A DNA stretch of 64,000 nucleotides from Azospirillum oryzae (GTDB taxonomy: Bacteria; Pseudomonadota; Alphaproteobacteria; Azospirillales; Azospirillaceae): the NCBI RefSeq assembly GCF_008364795.1, contig NZ_VTTM01000007.1, positions 62,001-126,000 on the forward strand, written 5' to 3'. The notes beneath the pieces were generated by a model. The model was not told where the DNA came from. It did not search any database and saw only the letters and a list, made by a program, of their open reading frames with translations. Each line of letters begins with the position of its first letter. The stretch's first letter is position 1. The position numbers and the translations under genes were made by a program. Shown in pieces: positions 37,448 through 46,636 of the stretch.

Positions 37448-38710
37448 TCAAGCCCGCTTGCCCCAGCCCGGCATCGGGAACACCGGCTCCGCTTCCGCCG
37501 AGGCCTTGGGCAGAACCACGGTGGGGCGCAGCTTGTGGTTCTGGATGCAGGCGGAGATCAGGTTGGTGTTCTGGCCCTTCTCGTCGAAGGTGATCGCCGG
37601 GCCGACCATCAGCTTGTCCGACAGGTTGGTCTGGCGCAGCGCCGCCAGCATCGCCGAGGCCTCCGCCGTGCCGGCGCGCTTGAACGCGTCGGCGGCGATC
37701 AGGATCGCCTCGAAGGTGAAGGCGACGTTGAAGGCGTAGCCCTCGAACCGGTCGTTCGGGAACTGCTTCTTGAAGGCCGCCTCGACCCGCTTGGTCATCG
37801 CCGCCTTGGGGTCGTACCAGGGCAGGTTGGTGATGGCGTAGTCGGCGTACTTGCCCAGCACCTTGTAGAACTGTTCGTCATACAGGCCGGGCGAACCGGG
37901 GGAGACGATGCCCTTCGGCTCCCAGCGCTGCTTGACCATCTCGCGCACCATCATGATGGCGTCGTTGGCGCGGGTGGTGACGATGGCAAGCTCGGCGCCG
38001 GTGGCCTTGGCCTTCGCCACCTCGACCGCCAGATCCTGCGCCCGCGGGTCGTAGGAGATCGATTCGACGATCTGGAACGGCATGTCCAGCTTGGGGAACA
38101 GCGCGTCGATGGCGGCCTTGTTCGCCATGCCGAAGGTGTCGTTGGCGTGCAGGAAGACGGCGGTCTTCGGCGTGGTGCCGGTGGCGGCGAACAGGTCCTT
38201 CATCAGCGACATCCCGTTCGACACCAGCATGGTGGAGGTCGGGAAATTGCGGAAGACGGTCTTGTAGCCCTGCTCCGTCAGCTTGTCGGCGGCGGCGATG
38301 TTCATCACCAGCGGCACGCCGCGCTGCTCGCAGACCTGGGCGGCGGCGGCGGTCTGGCCGCTGTCGAAGGCGCCGACGATGACATGGGCGCCGTCGTTGA
38401 TCAGCTTTTCCGTGCGCGAGCGGGCGACGTCGGCGTTCGATTCGGTGTCGGCCGACATCACTTCGACCTTGTAGCCGAGGTCGGACAGCACCGCCGGCGC
38501 GATGTCGGCGCCGCGCTGGCAGGCCTGACCCGCCTGGGCCAGCAGGCCGGAGCGCGGCAGCAGCACGCCGACCTTCAGCGTGGTGTCCTGGGCGAAAACC
38601 GGGGCGCGGCCGAAGCCGGCCAGCACGCCGCCGGCGATGGCGGCCTGGCCCAGCGTGCGGCGGGAAAGGGCGAGTCCTCCGGTGGAGCGGTTCTTATGAT
38701 CGTTGGTCAT
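37448..38710 (-). CDS. Branched-chain amino acid-type ABC binding protein
   Basis: A 420-residue periplasmic binding protein of the LivJ/LivK (Peripla_BP_6) family. It has a Tat-like leader (LSRRTLGQAAIAGGVLAGFGRAPVFAQ). The mature start KVGVLLPRSGLLAQAGQACQRGADIA and the motif VIVGAFDSGQTAAAAQVCEQ are typical. No permease or ATPase gene is adjacent, so it is an orphan binding protein that must use a transporter encoded elsewhere. The ligand may be an amino acid, amide or aromatic acid. Confidence 0.85.
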   Translation of the reverse strand: MTNDHKNRSTGGLALSRRTLGQAAIAGGVLAGFGRAPVFAQDTTLKVGVLLPRSGLLAQAGQACQRGADIAPAVLSDLGYKVEVMSADTESNADVARSRTEKLINDGAHVIVGAFDSGQTAAAAQVCEQRGVPLVMNIAAADKLTEQGYKTVFRNFPTSTMLVSNGMSLMKDLFAATGTTPKTAVFLHANDTFGMANKAAIDALFPKLDMPFQIVESISYDPRAQDLAVEVAKAKATGAELAIVTTRANDAIMMVREMVKQRWEPKGIVSPGSPGLYDEQFYKVLGKYADYAITNLPWYDPKAAMTKRVEAAFKKQFPNDRFEGYAFNVAFTFEAILIAADAFKRAGTAEASAMLAALRQTNLSDKLMVGPAITFDEKGQNTNLISACIQNHKLRPTVVLPKASAEAEPVFPMPGWGKRA

Positions 38711-38834
38711 GGTGCTGCGGATGCCTTTTGGCTGGTCGCAAAGCGGTTCGGTTCGACCGAAGAGTCCACCGCCGGCCCCCTCCGTGTCAAAGTGGAATCG
38801 TCGAAGTCCTTCAATACGCAACGGAATGACCTTC

Positions 38835-40277
38835 ATGCCCAACGGCAGCCGGACCGTCACCCTCGACGAGGCGCTCGCCATCGCGCTCGACCACCTGAAA
38901 TCCGGGCGCCTCGACGAGGGGGAGGACCTCTATGCCCGCATCCTCGATGCCGACCCCGGCAATGCCGAGGCGCTGCACCGGATGGGCTTCATCGCCGGCC
39001 GCCGGGGCGACATGGACCGGGCGCTGGACCTGCTGACCCGCTCGGTGGAGCGGACGCCCGATGCCGACGCGCTGTTCAACCTGGGAACCCTGCACCATCG
39101 AGCCCTGCGGACGGAGGAGGCAATCGTCGCCTACCGCCGCGCCCTGGCGCTGCGCCCCGATTTTCCCGATGCCGAATATCACCTGAGCGAAGCCCTGCAG
39201 GGCGCCGGCCGCCTGGACGAGGCGCTGGCGGTGCTGGGCACGTTGCTGGATCGCCACCCGCATTATCCCGCCGGCTGGCGCCAGCATGGCGACATCGAAG
39301 CGGATCTGGGCCGGCCCGGCGCCGCGGTGCATTTCTACGAGATGGCGCTGGCGCTGAATCCCGCCGACGACCTGTCGCGGGAAAGGCTGGCCCGGCAGGA
39401 GGAGGCCTTCCAAATCCGCCGTGCGGCGATGGCGGCACGGCTGCCGGACGGACGGCACGATCTGCGCGACACCACCATCCTGATCCCGTTCCGCGCCGAC
39501 AGCGACGACCGCAGGCGCAACCTGCGCTGGATCGTCGGCTTCCTGCTGAAGCATGTCGACGCCATCCTGCTGATCGGCGAGGACAAGGACGGGCCGAGCG
39601 ACGTTCCGGACGCGCTGGGCCCCGAACTGGCCGCCCGCTGCCGCCATCTGCATCTGCGCGGCAACGACACGCCCTTCACCCACAAGGCCCACCTCATCAA
39701 CCGCATGGCCGAGGCGGCCGACACGCCCATCGTCGCCCTGCACGACACCGACATCGTGGTGGACCCGGTGCAGTATGTGCTGGCGCGCGACGCCGTGCGG
39801 CGGGGCGGCGGGCTGGTCTTTCCCTACAATGGGCTGTTCTTCTGGATCATGGGCCGGGAGGTCCTGCGCTTCGGCCACACCCTGTCGGCGGCCCCGCTGA
39901 ACGCCGTCTGCCCACGTTTCCCGCTGATGCACCGCAATTCCCCCGGCGGCGGCGCCTTCTTCGACCGGGAACGGCTGCTCGCCAACGGCGGCTACAACGA
40001 GGCCTTCCTGTCCTGGGGCTTCGAGGACGACGAGATCGTCGAGCGCTTCCGCCGGCTCGGGCTCGGCGTCGAGCGGGTGCCGGGACCGCTCTACCATCTG
40101 GAGCATGCCCGGCCGGCGAACTCGTCGGAGCAGAATCCCTTCTTCGAGGCGAACCGGGCGGAGTTGGAGCGCGTGCGGAATGCGGACGGCGAGGCGCTGC
40201 GCGCCGACATCGCCGCCGGACGGCTGCGCCGGCCGCTGCTGTCGTCGCGCGATCTGGCGGCATCGCCGATGGGTTGA
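38835..40277 (+). CDS. TPR-glycosyltransferase fusion protein
   Basis: A 480-residue cytosolic protein. Residues about 8-190 are tetratricopeptide repeats (ALDHLKSGRLDEGEDLYARILDADP and following units). Residues about 205-450 form a GT-A glycosyltransferase-like domain: TTILIPFRADSDDRRRNLRWIVG, the metal motif HDTDIVVDP, and NGGYNEAFLSWGFEDDEIVERF, which resembles the Glyco_transf_7C region that binds acceptor. A role in polysaccharide or protein glycosylation is likely but donor and acceptor are unknown. ATG 38826 is an alternative start. Confidence 0.75.
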   Translation: MPNGSRTVTLDEALAIALDHLKSGRLDEGEDLYARILDADPGNAEALHRMGFIAGRRGDMDRALDLLTRSVERTPDADALFNLGTLHHRALRTEEAIVAYRRALALRPDFPDAEYHLSEALQGAGRLDEALAVLGTLLDRHPHYPAGWRQHGDIEADLGRPGAAVHFYEMALALNPADDLSRERLARQEEAFQIRRAAMAARLPDGRHDLRDTTILIPFRADSDDRRRNLRWIVGFLLKHVDAILLIGEDKDGPSDVPDALGPELAARCRHLHLRGNDTPFTHKAHLINRMAEAADTPIVALHDTDIVVDPVQYVLARDAVRRGGGLVFPYNGLFFWIMGREVLRFGHTLSAAPLNAVCPRFPLMHRNSPGGGAFFDRERLLANGGYNEAFLSWGFEDDEIVERFRRLGLGVERVPGPLYHLEHARPANSSEQNPFFEANRAELERVRNADGEALRADIAAGRLRRPLLSSRDLAASPMG

Positions 40278-40376
40278 AAGCGGCGCAAATGCGGTGCAAC
40301 GCCGGGAACCCCTTGAAGGGGAAACGGCCCGGACACAGGTGAGGGGACGGGATGTGACGAATTCGAGAACGATCTC

Positions 40377-41177
40377 GTGTTGAGCTTGGCACGCAAACTG
40401 TGGGCGGAGGCCATTTCGGGCGCTCCCTCGGCCGGTCCTTTTGGCGGCCGGGCGGGACCGGCATCGGTGCCGCGCGGCATGCGCGTCTATGCGGTCGGCG
40501 ACATCCATGGCCGGCTCGACCTGCTCGACCAGATGCTGGGCCAGATCGTCCGCGATGCCGAACAGGCGCCGAACCTGCTGAAATACCTCGTGTTCCTCGG
40601 CGACTATGTCGACCGCGGTCCCGACTCGCGGCTGGTGATCGAACGGCTCGCCTGCGGGCTGCCGCCGGCCTTCGGCGCGGTGTTCCTGCGCGGCAACCAC
40701 GAGGACACCATGCTGGGCTTCCTGTCGGACCTGCGCGTCGCGCCCGGCTGGCTGACCTATGGCGGCGATACGACGCTGGAGAGCTACGGCATCCCCGCCC
40801 CTGACCCTGATGCGCCGATGGAGCATCTGCAGCAGGCGCAGATGATGCTGAACAGCCTGCTGCCGGCCCATCACCGCGCCTTCCTGACCGGTCTGCGCTG
40901 CCACCTGACCATCGGCGACTATCATTTCGTCCATGCCGGCGTCCGCCCCGGCGTCCCGCTCGACCGGCAGGAGGACCAGGACCGGCTGTGGATCCGCGAG
41001 GCCTTCCTGGTGTCGCGCGCCGATCATGGCAAGGTGGTCGTCCATGGCCACACCATCGCGCCGGAGCCCGAACTGCTGTCCAACCGCATCGGCATCGACA
41101 CCGGCGCCTACGCCACCAACCGCCTGACCGCCCTGGTTTTGGAAGGGACGGACCGGCGGTTCTTGTGCACGGTGTGA
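40377..41177 (+). CDS. Ser/Thr-type metallophosphoesterase
   Basis: A 266-residue calcineurin-like phosphatase. Metal ligands are in VGDIHGRLDLLD, LGDYVDRGPDSRLV and LRGNHEDTML, with later His in HFVHAGVRPGVPLDRQ and VVHGHTIAPEP. This order is that of the bacterial PrpA/PrpB-like protein phosphatase and of ApaH-like phosphatases. The substrate is not known. The GTG at 40377 is taken as the start with GAGAAC upstream; TTG 40380 is nearly equal. Confidence 0.85.
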   Translation: MLSLARKLWAEAISGAPSAGPFGGRAGPASVPRGMRVYAVGDIHGRLDLLDQMLGQIVRDAEQAPNLLKYLVFLGDYVDRGPDSRLVIERLACGLPPAFGAVFLRGNHEDTMLGFLSDLRVAPGWLTYGGDTTLESYGIPAPDPDAPMEHLQQAQMMLNSLLPAHHRAFLTGLRCHLTIGDYHFVHAGVRPGVPLDRQEDQDRLWIREAFLVSRADHGKVVVHGHTIAPEPELLSNRIGIDTGAYATNRLTALVLEGTDRRFLCTV

Positions 41178-41348
41178 GGGGGGCTCTGGCCGGAATTGGG
41201 GGAATCGGCGCCGGAACAAGGACTAAAAAGCACATCTGCCGCCATGGAAAGGTCCAGCCGACGTTTCACGGCGCATAATGGCCGCCTTCGACGCGAGCGT
41301 GCCCGCACATCTTGCGGCATGCCCACGCCTCACCTCAGGGAGGGGCAT

Positions 41349-41753
41349 ATGGATCGCCAAGCCGTATACCAGGAAATCACCGACATCTTCGGGCTGGTTC
41401 CATCCTTCTTCAAGGAACTGCCCGACGCCACCATCGAAGCCGAATGGCGCCTGTTCAAGGCCGTGCAGGTCGATGACGGGCCGATCCCACAGAAGTATCG
41501 CGAACTGATCGGTCTGGGGATTGCCGCCGTCATGAAGTGCCGGTATTGCGCCTTCTATCATACGGCGCTCGCCAAACTGTTCGGCGCAACGCAGGACGAG
41601 ATCGAGGCCGCCGTTCATTACGCGAAGTCCAGCGCGGGCTGGAGCGCCTACCTGAATGGCATGCAGGTGGATTACGACACCTTCACACGGGAGGTCGATC
41701 AGGCCTGCGACCATGTGCGGAGCCAGATGTCGCAACAGCAGCGCGCCGCCTGA
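41349..41753 (+). CDS. AhpD/carboxymuconolactone decarboxylase-like protein
   Basis: A 134-residue helical protein of the AhpD-like superfamily. The active CXXC motif is KCRYCAFYHTALAKLFGAT with the following His, as in alkylhydroperoxidase AhpD. AGGGAGGGGC directly before the ATG is a strong ribosome site. Peroxide reduction through a thiol cycle is the family role. No ahpC is adjacent. Confidence 0.86.
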   Translation: MDRQAVYQEITDIFGLVPSFFKELPDATIEAEWRLFKAVQVDDGPIPQKYRELIGLGIAAVMKCRYCAFYHTALAKLFGATQDEIEAAVHYAKSSAGWSAYLNGMQVDYDTFTREVDQACDHVRSQMSQQQRAA

Positions 41754-41766
41754 TCGGCACCGGTCC

Positions 41767-41803
41767 GAAACGACAAAGGGCTTCCGGATCACTCCGGAAG
41801 CCC
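41767..41803 (-). terminator. Terminator of downstream tRNA-Pro copy
   Basis: On the minus strand GGGCTTCCGGA and TCCGGAAGCCC form a perfect 11-bp stem with a four-base loop, followed by TTTGTCGTTT. It starts ten bases after the tRNA 3' end. Confidence 0.8.
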
Positions 41804-41812
41804 TTGTCTTGT

Positions 41813-41889
41813 TGGTCGGAGAGAGAGGATTCGAACCTCCGGCCCCTGCCTCCCGAAAGCAGTGCTCTACCAGGCTGAGCTACTCTCCG
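41813..41889 (-). tRNA. tRNA-Pro (CGG)
   Basis: A 77-nt cloverleaf with acceptor stem CGGAGAG/CTCTCCG, D-arm region AGCTCAGCCTGGTAGAGC, anticodon stem-loop CTGCT-TTCGGGA-GGCAG (anticodon CGG), T-loop GGTTCGAATCC and encoded CCA. It is identical to the copy at 42071. Confidence 0.95.
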
Positions 41890-42023
41890 ATCATGGCACC
41901 GGCAGGCGGTGCCGTCCGCCGGTGGAGCGGGTGTATAAACGGTTCCGGCCGTTCGTGCAATGCAAAGTCACAGCCTGACCGCTGCATTTTTGCCATGCCG
42001 TTCTGCCATGCCTGGCGGAGCCC

Positions 42024-42061
42024 CGAAACGACGAAGGGCTCCCGGATTTCTCCGGAAGCCC
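42024..42061 (-). terminator. Terminator of upstream tRNA-Pro copy
   Basis: Same hairpin as at 41767 but with one C-A mismatch in the stem, followed by TTCGTCGTTTC on the minus strand. Some read-through into the second tRNA copy is possible. Confidence 0.7.
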
Positions 42062-42070
42062 TTGTCTTGT

Positions 42071-42147
42071 TGGTCGGAGAGAGAGGATTCGAACCTCCGG
42101 CCCCTGCCTCCCGAAAGCAGTGCTCTACCAGGCTGAGCTACTCTCCG
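42071..42147 (-). tRNA. tRNA-Pro (CGG), second copy
   Basis: It is identical over all 77 bases, including CCA, to the gene at 41813-41889. It lies first in the direction of transcription. The upstream CGTTTATACACC contains a TATAC -10-like element present in both copies. Confidence 0.95.
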
Positions 42148-42279
42148 ATCATGGCACCGGCGGGCGGTGTCGTCCGCCGGTGGAGGGGGTGTATAAACGC
42201 TCACGCTCCGGCGCGCAACGCAAAAAATGCGTCATCGTCCAAAAAGATCCGGCCCCCTCCCGGCCCGGCGGAGACGCCG

Positions 42280-43308
42280 TCAGAAATCGCGATCGATCAC
42301 GAAATCAATGACTTCCAGCAGGGCCTGCTTGATCGGCCCGTCGGCGAACAGGCCCAGGCTGTCGCGGGCGATGGAGCCGTAATGGCGCGCCCGCTCCACC
42401 GTGTCCTTCAGGGCGTTGTGGCGGGCCATCAGCGCCTGGGCACGTTCCAGGTCGCCGTCCTTCTGGTCCAGCTCCTCCATCACCCGGCGCCAGAAGGCGC
42501 GTTCCTCGTCGTTGCCGCGGCGGAAGGCCAGCACGACCGGCAGGGTGATCTTGCCCTCACGGAAATCGTCGCCGACCGTCTTGCCCAGCTTCGCCTGCAG
42601 GGCCGAATAATCCAGAACGTCGTCGACCAGCTGGAAGGCGATGCCGAGATTCATGCCGTAGTCGTAGAGCGCCAGCTCCTCCGCCTGCGGGCGGTTGGCG
42701 ACGACGGCGCCGACGCGGCAGGCGGCGGCGAACAGCTCGGCCGTCTTGCCCTTGATGACCTCGAGATAGGCCTGCTCGCTGGTCTCGGTATCGTTGGTGG
42801 TGCGCAGCTGCAGCACCTCGCCCTCGGCGATGATGGCCGAGGCGCCGGACAGGATGCGCAGCACGTCGAGCGACTGCACCTCCACCATCATTTCGAAGGC
42901 GCGGGAGAACAGGAAATCGCCGACCAGCACGCTGGCCTTGTTGCCGAACACCGCGTTGGCCGAGGCCATGCCGCGGCGCAGGTCGCTTTCGTCGACCACG
43001 TCGTCGTGCAGCAGGGTGGCGCTGTGGATGAACTCCACCACCGCCGCCAGCAGCCGGTGATGTTCCCCCTGATAACCGCACATGTTGGCGGCGGCGAGCG
43101 TCAGCACCGGCCGCAGGCGCTTGCCGCCGGCCGCGATCAGATAGCCGGCCAGCTGGGGAATCATCTCGACCTGCGACTGCATGCGGTCGAGGATGATCTG
43201 GTTGACGGCGCTGAGGTCCTCGGCCACCAAAGCGGTCAGGTCGTCGAGCGGGGTAGACTTGCGCCGTTTCGGCTCGAAGTTGGTCACGACCGCCAAGGTC
43301 GACTCCAC
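42280..43308 (-). CDS. ispB: Polyprenyl diphosphate synthase (ubiquinone side chain)
   Basis: A 342-residue trans-prenyltransferase. The first Asp-rich motif is LLHDDVVDESDLRRG and the second is FQLVDDVLDYSA. GGKRLRPVLTLAAAN binds the allylic diphosphate. It makes the long isoprenoid tail of ubiquinone; whether C40 or C50 cannot be decided by eye, though alphaproteobacteria usually make Q-10. It is divergent from the DUF2007-methyltransferase-S49 operon. Confidence 0.93.
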   Translation of the reverse strand: MESTLAVVTNFEPKRRKSTPLDDLTALVAEDLSAVNQIILDRMQSQVEMIPQLAGYLIAAGGKRLRPVLTLAAANMCGYQGEHHRLLAAVVEFIHSATLLHDDVVDESDLRRGMASANAVFGNKASVLVGDFLFSRAFEMMVEVQSLDVLRILSGASAIIAEGEVLQLRTTNDTETSEQAYLEVIKGKTAELFAAACRVGAVVANRPQAEELALYDYGMNLGIAFQLVDDVLDYSALQAKLGKTVGDDFREGKITLPVVLAFRRGNDEERAFWRRVMEELDQKDGDLERAQALMARHNALKDTVERARHYGSIARDSLGLFADGPIKQALLEVIDFVIDRDF

Positions 43309-43413
43309 GGGTGATTGACGCCAGAATTTGCGCTAGGGAGCATAACGGCCTAGCCTCTTCGGTCAAGTCCGCAGGGGCCCGTTCTTTCGAGACGCCCGTT
43401 CTTCCGAGACACC

Positions 43414-43620
43414 ATGACCGAACTGTTGCGCACCACCGACCCCGTCCGCCTGTCCTGGCTGGTCGCCCTGCTGGCCGACGCGGGCATCGAGGCCATCGTG
43501 CTGGACAGCCACACCAGCATCCTGGAGGGCTCCATCGGCGCCATTCCCCGGCGGCTGATGGTCGACACGGAAGACGCCGCACAGGCCGTCCGCATCCTGC
43601 GCGAGGCCGGCGAAGCGTGA
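43414..43620 (+). CDS. DUF2007 small signal-transducing-type protein
   Basis: A 68-residue protein of the DUF2007 family, a ferredoxin-like small domain. The sequence RLSWLVALLADAGIEAIVLDSHTS and PRRLMVDTEDAAQAVRIL fits the family. Its function is unknown. It overlaps the methyltransferase start by GTGA. Confidence 0.86.
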   Translation: MTELLRTTDPVRLSWLVALLADAGIEAIVLDSHTSILEGSIGAIPRRLMVDTEDAAQAVRILREAGEA

Positions 43621-44387
43621 GCAGCCATATCGTTACGACTCCGGAACAAAGCGTGGAAACACCGGTGGACTTCCTGCTGAACGGCCGGGTCAGGCTGCAC
43701 CAGCCGGACGGCGGCTATCGCGCCGCCATCGATCCTGTCTTCCTCGCCGCGATCACCGCCGCCGCCGCCGGCGAGCGCGTGCTGGATGTCGGCACCGGCA
43801 CCGGGGCTGCGGCACTGTGCCTCGCCGTCCGGGTGCCGGGCGTGGCGGTCGTCGGGCTGGAACAGCGGGCCGACGCCTGCGACTTCGCCCGCCGCAATGC
43901 CGCGCTCAGCGGCGTTGCGGATCGGGTGACGGTGGTCCAGGGCGACCTGCTGGCCCCGCCCGAGGCACTGGGAACCGTCGGATTCGACCGTGTGATGATG
44001 AATCCGCCTTATCTGAAGGCGGGTGCCGCCAGCGTCCCGCCCGACGACTGGAAGGCCGCGGCGAATGTGGAAGGGCCGGCGGGGCTGGCCGACTGGGTGC
44101 GCTTCGCCGACCGCATGCTGAAGCCGCGCGGCACGCTGACGATGGTTCATCGCGCCGACCGGATCGACGACATCCTGCACGCGCTGCGTGGCCGGTTCGG
44201 CAGCCTCGTCCTGGTGCCGCTGTGGCCCAAGCCGGGGGTGGAGGCCAAGCGGCTGCTGCTGGTCGCCCGCAAGGGCGGCAAGGCGCCCGCCCGCCTGACC
44301 GCCGGCCTGACCGTGCACAAGGCCGAAGGTGGCTACAGCCCGGCGGCGGAGCGGATCCTGAGGGACGCCGAAGCGCTGGCTATTTAA
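43617..44387 (+). CDS. TrmN6-like SAM methyltransferase
   Basis: A 256-residue methyltransferase. The SAM motif is VLDVGTGTGAAALCLA and the catalytic amino-methyltransferase motif is MMNPPYLK. The N-terminal LLNGRVRLHQPDGGYRAAIDPVFLAA is typical of the YfiC/TrmN6 group that methylates adenine 37 of tRNA1(Val), and this is the likely role. Start GTG 43617 overlaps the DUF2007 stop. The S49 peptidase gene follows after 49 bases. Confidence 0.87.
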   Translation: MSSHIVTTPEQSVETPVDFLLNGRVRLHQPDGGYRAAIDPVFLAAITAAAAGERVLDVGTGTGAAALCLAVRVPGVAVVGLEQRADACDFARRNAALSGVADRVTVVQGDLLAPPEALGTVGFDRVMMNPPYLKAGAASVPPDDWKAAANVEGPAGLADWVRFADRMLKPRGTLTMVHRADRIDDILHALRGRFGSLVLVPLWPKPGVEAKRLLLVARKGGKAPARLTAGLTVHKAEGGYSPAAERILRDAEALAI

Positions 44388-44436
44388 CGGGGGCGGAGCC
44401 TTTCAATCGGAAGACTTCAATCCCATCTCTGCCGGC

Positions 44437-45327
44437 ATGAGCCTGCAATCCCTCCTCGCCAAACTCCCCTTCGGCCCCTGGCGCAAGGCCGGGCCGCTGG
44501 TGTCCGTCGTCCGCCTGACCGGCGTCATCGGCCAGGGCGGCCCCTTCCGCTCCGGCTTGTCGCTGGCCGGCGTCGCCCCGCTGCTGGAACGCGCCTTCGC
44601 GCCGAAGGACCAGAAGGCGGTGGCGCTGATCATCAATTCTCCGGGCGGGTCGCCGGTGCAGTCGGCGTTGATCGCCAAGCGCATCCGCGATCTGGCGGAG
44701 GAGAAGAAGGTGCCGGTCTTCGCCTTCTGCGAGGACGCGGCGGCGTCGGGCGGCTATTGGCTGGCCTGCGCGGCGGACGAAATCTGGGCGGACGAAAGCT
44801 CCATCGTCGGCTCCATCGGCGTGGTGTCGTCGGGCTTCGGGCTGCATGCGCTGATCGAGCGCCACGGCATCGAGCGGCGGCTCTACACCGCCGGCGACAA
44901 GAAGGTGCTGCTCGACCCCTTCTCGCCGGAGCGCGAGGACGGCGTCGCCCATCTGAAGGCGCTGCAGGCCGACGTGCACGAGGCGTTCAAGGCGATGGTG
45001 CGCGCACGGCGCGGCACGCGGCTGACCGGATCGGAGGAGGAGTTGTTTTCCGGCGCCTTCTGGGCCGGGCGCAAGGCGCTGGCTCTCGGGCTGATCGACG
45101 GGCTGGGCGATCTGCGCTCGGTGATGCGTGGACGTTTCGGCGAGAGGGTGCGGCTGCGCGTGGTGCAGCAGGAGCGCAGCATGCTGCGGCGGCTGGGGCT
45201 GCGGGCTGGAAACGGCAACGCCCCGACACTGGAGGCCGGGGCGCATGAGGCCTTCGCTGATGCCCTGGTGGCGGCCGCCCGCAAGTCGCTGGACGATTGG
45301 GCGGCCTGGGCGAAGCTGGGGCTTTGA
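44437..45327 (+). CDS. S49 family peptidase (SppA/SohB-like)
   Basis: A 296-residue serine protease with a Ser/Lys dyad. The nucleophile is Ser104 in AAASGGYWLACAADEIWAD; the general-base Lys is 155 or 156 in TAGDKKVLLDPFSP. NSPGGSPVQSALI lies before it. No clear signal peptide is visible, only a moderately hydrophobic N-terminus. The family degrades signal peptides or membrane proteins at the inner membrane. It is short, like the single-domain SohB-type members. Confidence 0.87.
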   Translation: MSLQSLLAKLPFGPWRKAGPLVSVVRLTGVIGQGGPFRSGLSLAGVAPLLERAFAPKDQKAVALIINSPGGSPVQSALIAKRIRDLAEEKKVPVFAFCEDAAASGGYWLACAADEIWADESSIVGSIGVVSSGFGLHALIERHGIERRLYTAGDKKVLLDPFSPEREDGVAHLKALQADVHEAFKAMVRARRGTRLTGSEEELFSGAFWAGRKALALGLIDGLGDLRSVMRGRFGERVRLRVVQQERSMLRRLGLRAGNGNAPTLEAGAHEAFADALVAAARKSLDDWAAWAKLGL

Positions 45328-45340
45328 CGGATGTCTGCCG

Positions 45341-46636
45341 TCACCGGTCCGCAGTGACGGCGGCCGACTGCAAGCCGTAATCGTCGGCCTGGATGAAGCT
45401 GGCGCGCAGCGGCTTCAGGACGAACATCGCCAGGATCGCCGCCACCAGATTGAAGCTGGCGGCGATGTAGAACACGGCCTGCCAGCCGAAATGGCCGGCG
45501 ATGATGCTGCTGAGCGGGACCAGCAGCGCCGCCGTGCCCTTGGCGGTGTAGAGCATGCCGGCGTTGGTCGTCGCGAACTTCGAGCCGAAGGTGTCGCCGG
45601 CGGTCGCCGGGAACAGGCTGTAGATCTCGCCGAACACGCAGAAGAACATCGCGGTGAAGATCACGAACGCCACCGGGTTGCGGCCCAGCTGCGTCACCAG
45701 GACGATGGCGATGGCGGCGGTGCCGAAGGCGATGAACATGGTGTTCTCGCGGCCGATGCGGTCGGACACCCAGCCGAAGAAGGGCCGTCCGGCGCCGTCC
45801 AGCACGCGGTCCAGCGAAATCGCCAGCGTCAGGGCCGGCAGGATGAAGCCGAACATGTTGATCGGCGAATCGGCGACGTGGAAGTCATGGGCGATCGGCG
45901 CGATCTGGGCCGCCGCCATCAGGCCGCCGGACGCCACCATCACGAACATCACATAGAGCAGCCAGAAGACCGGCGTGCGGATGACGCGGGCCGGCGGATG
46001 GTCGATCTTGGTCTGGGCCGGGCCGGTCTTGCGCGCCATGGCGTTCGACTTCGGCGCCTTGCGCAGGAAGAAGGACAACATGAAGATCACCGCGCCCTGC
46101 CCGATGCCGAAGACCAGGAAGGCATGCTCGTAGCCCTGGTTGGCGATCATGTTGGCGATCGGAATGACCGTCGCGCCCGCACCGGCGCCGAATCCGGCGG
46201 CGGTGACGCCGGCGGCCAGGCCGCGCTGCTGCGGGAACCATTTCAGGGCGTTGCCGACGCAGGTGCCATAGACGCAGCCGGCGCCGATGCCGGAGATCAC
46301 CGCCGCGGTGTAGAGCATCGGCAACGAGGAAGCCTGGCTGTCGATCACCCAGGAGCCGCCGACCAGCAGACTGCCGACCAGCACCACCGCCTGCGGGCCG
46401 TAGCGGTCGACGAACCAGCCTTCGACCGGGACCAGCCAGGTTTCGGTGAAGACGAAGATGGAAAAGGCGATCTGGATGGCTGCACGCCCCCAGCCATGCT
46501 TGGCGTCGATGGGATCGACGAACAGCGTCCAGCCATATTGCAGGTTGGCGATCATCGCCATGCACAGCAGGCCGACGCTGAGCTGGAACCATTTGTTTGT
46601 CAGAAGACCGCGGTCTTCGGTCGTCTCTGTGGTCAT
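45341..46636 (-). CDS. OFA-type MFS transporter (oxalate/formate antiporter-like)
   Basis: A 431-residue membrane protein with 12 hydrophobic helices. NKWFQLSVGLLCMAMIANLQYGWTLFVDPI is the OxlT/OFA family start. FFGWVSDRIGRENTMF is the second-half MFS loop. Known OFA proteins exchange oxalate for formate or carry other small carboxylates. No oxalate-degrading gene is present here, so the substrate is open. The upstream region has several palindromes (46743-46921) suggesting tight regulation. Confidence 0.86.
   Translation of the reverse strand: MTTETTEDRGLLTNKWFQLSVGLLCMAMIANLQYGWTLFVDPIDAKHGWGRAAIQIAFSIFVFTETWLVPVEGWFVDRYGPQAVVLVGSLLVGGSWVIDSQASSLPMLYTAAVISGIGAGCVYGTCVGNALKWFPQQRGLAAGVTAAGFGAGAGATVIPIANMIANQGYEHAFLVFGIGQGAVIFMLSFFLRKAPKSNAMARKTGPAQTKIDHPPARVIRTPVFWLLYVMFVMVASGGLMAAAQIAPIAHDFHVADSPINMFGFILPALTLAISLDRVLDGAGRPFFGWVSDRIGRENTMFIAFGTAAIAIVLVTQLGRNPVAFVIFTAMFFCVFGEIYSLFPATAGDTFGSKFATTNAGMLYTAKGTAALLVPLSSIIAGHFGWQAVFYIAASFNLVAAILAMFVLKPLRASFIQADDYGLQSAAVTADR

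Larger units (their letters stand above)
41766..42198. repeat. Tandem duplication containing two tRNA-Pro genes
   Basis: Two about 175-base units, 41766-41940 and 42024-42198, are offset by 258 bases. Each holds a terminator, a tRNA-Pro(CGG) gene and the upstream promoter-like TGTATAAAC. The tRNA parts are identical; the flanks differ at several bases, including one mismatch in the second terminator stem. Confidence 0.9.

Noticed and set aside
41656..43314. A long rightward open frame containing repeated VGERGFEPPAPASRKQ
   Set aside because: This is the well-known artefact of reading through tRNA genes. The repeat is the two tRNA-Pro copies read in antisense, and the rest is antisense to ispB.
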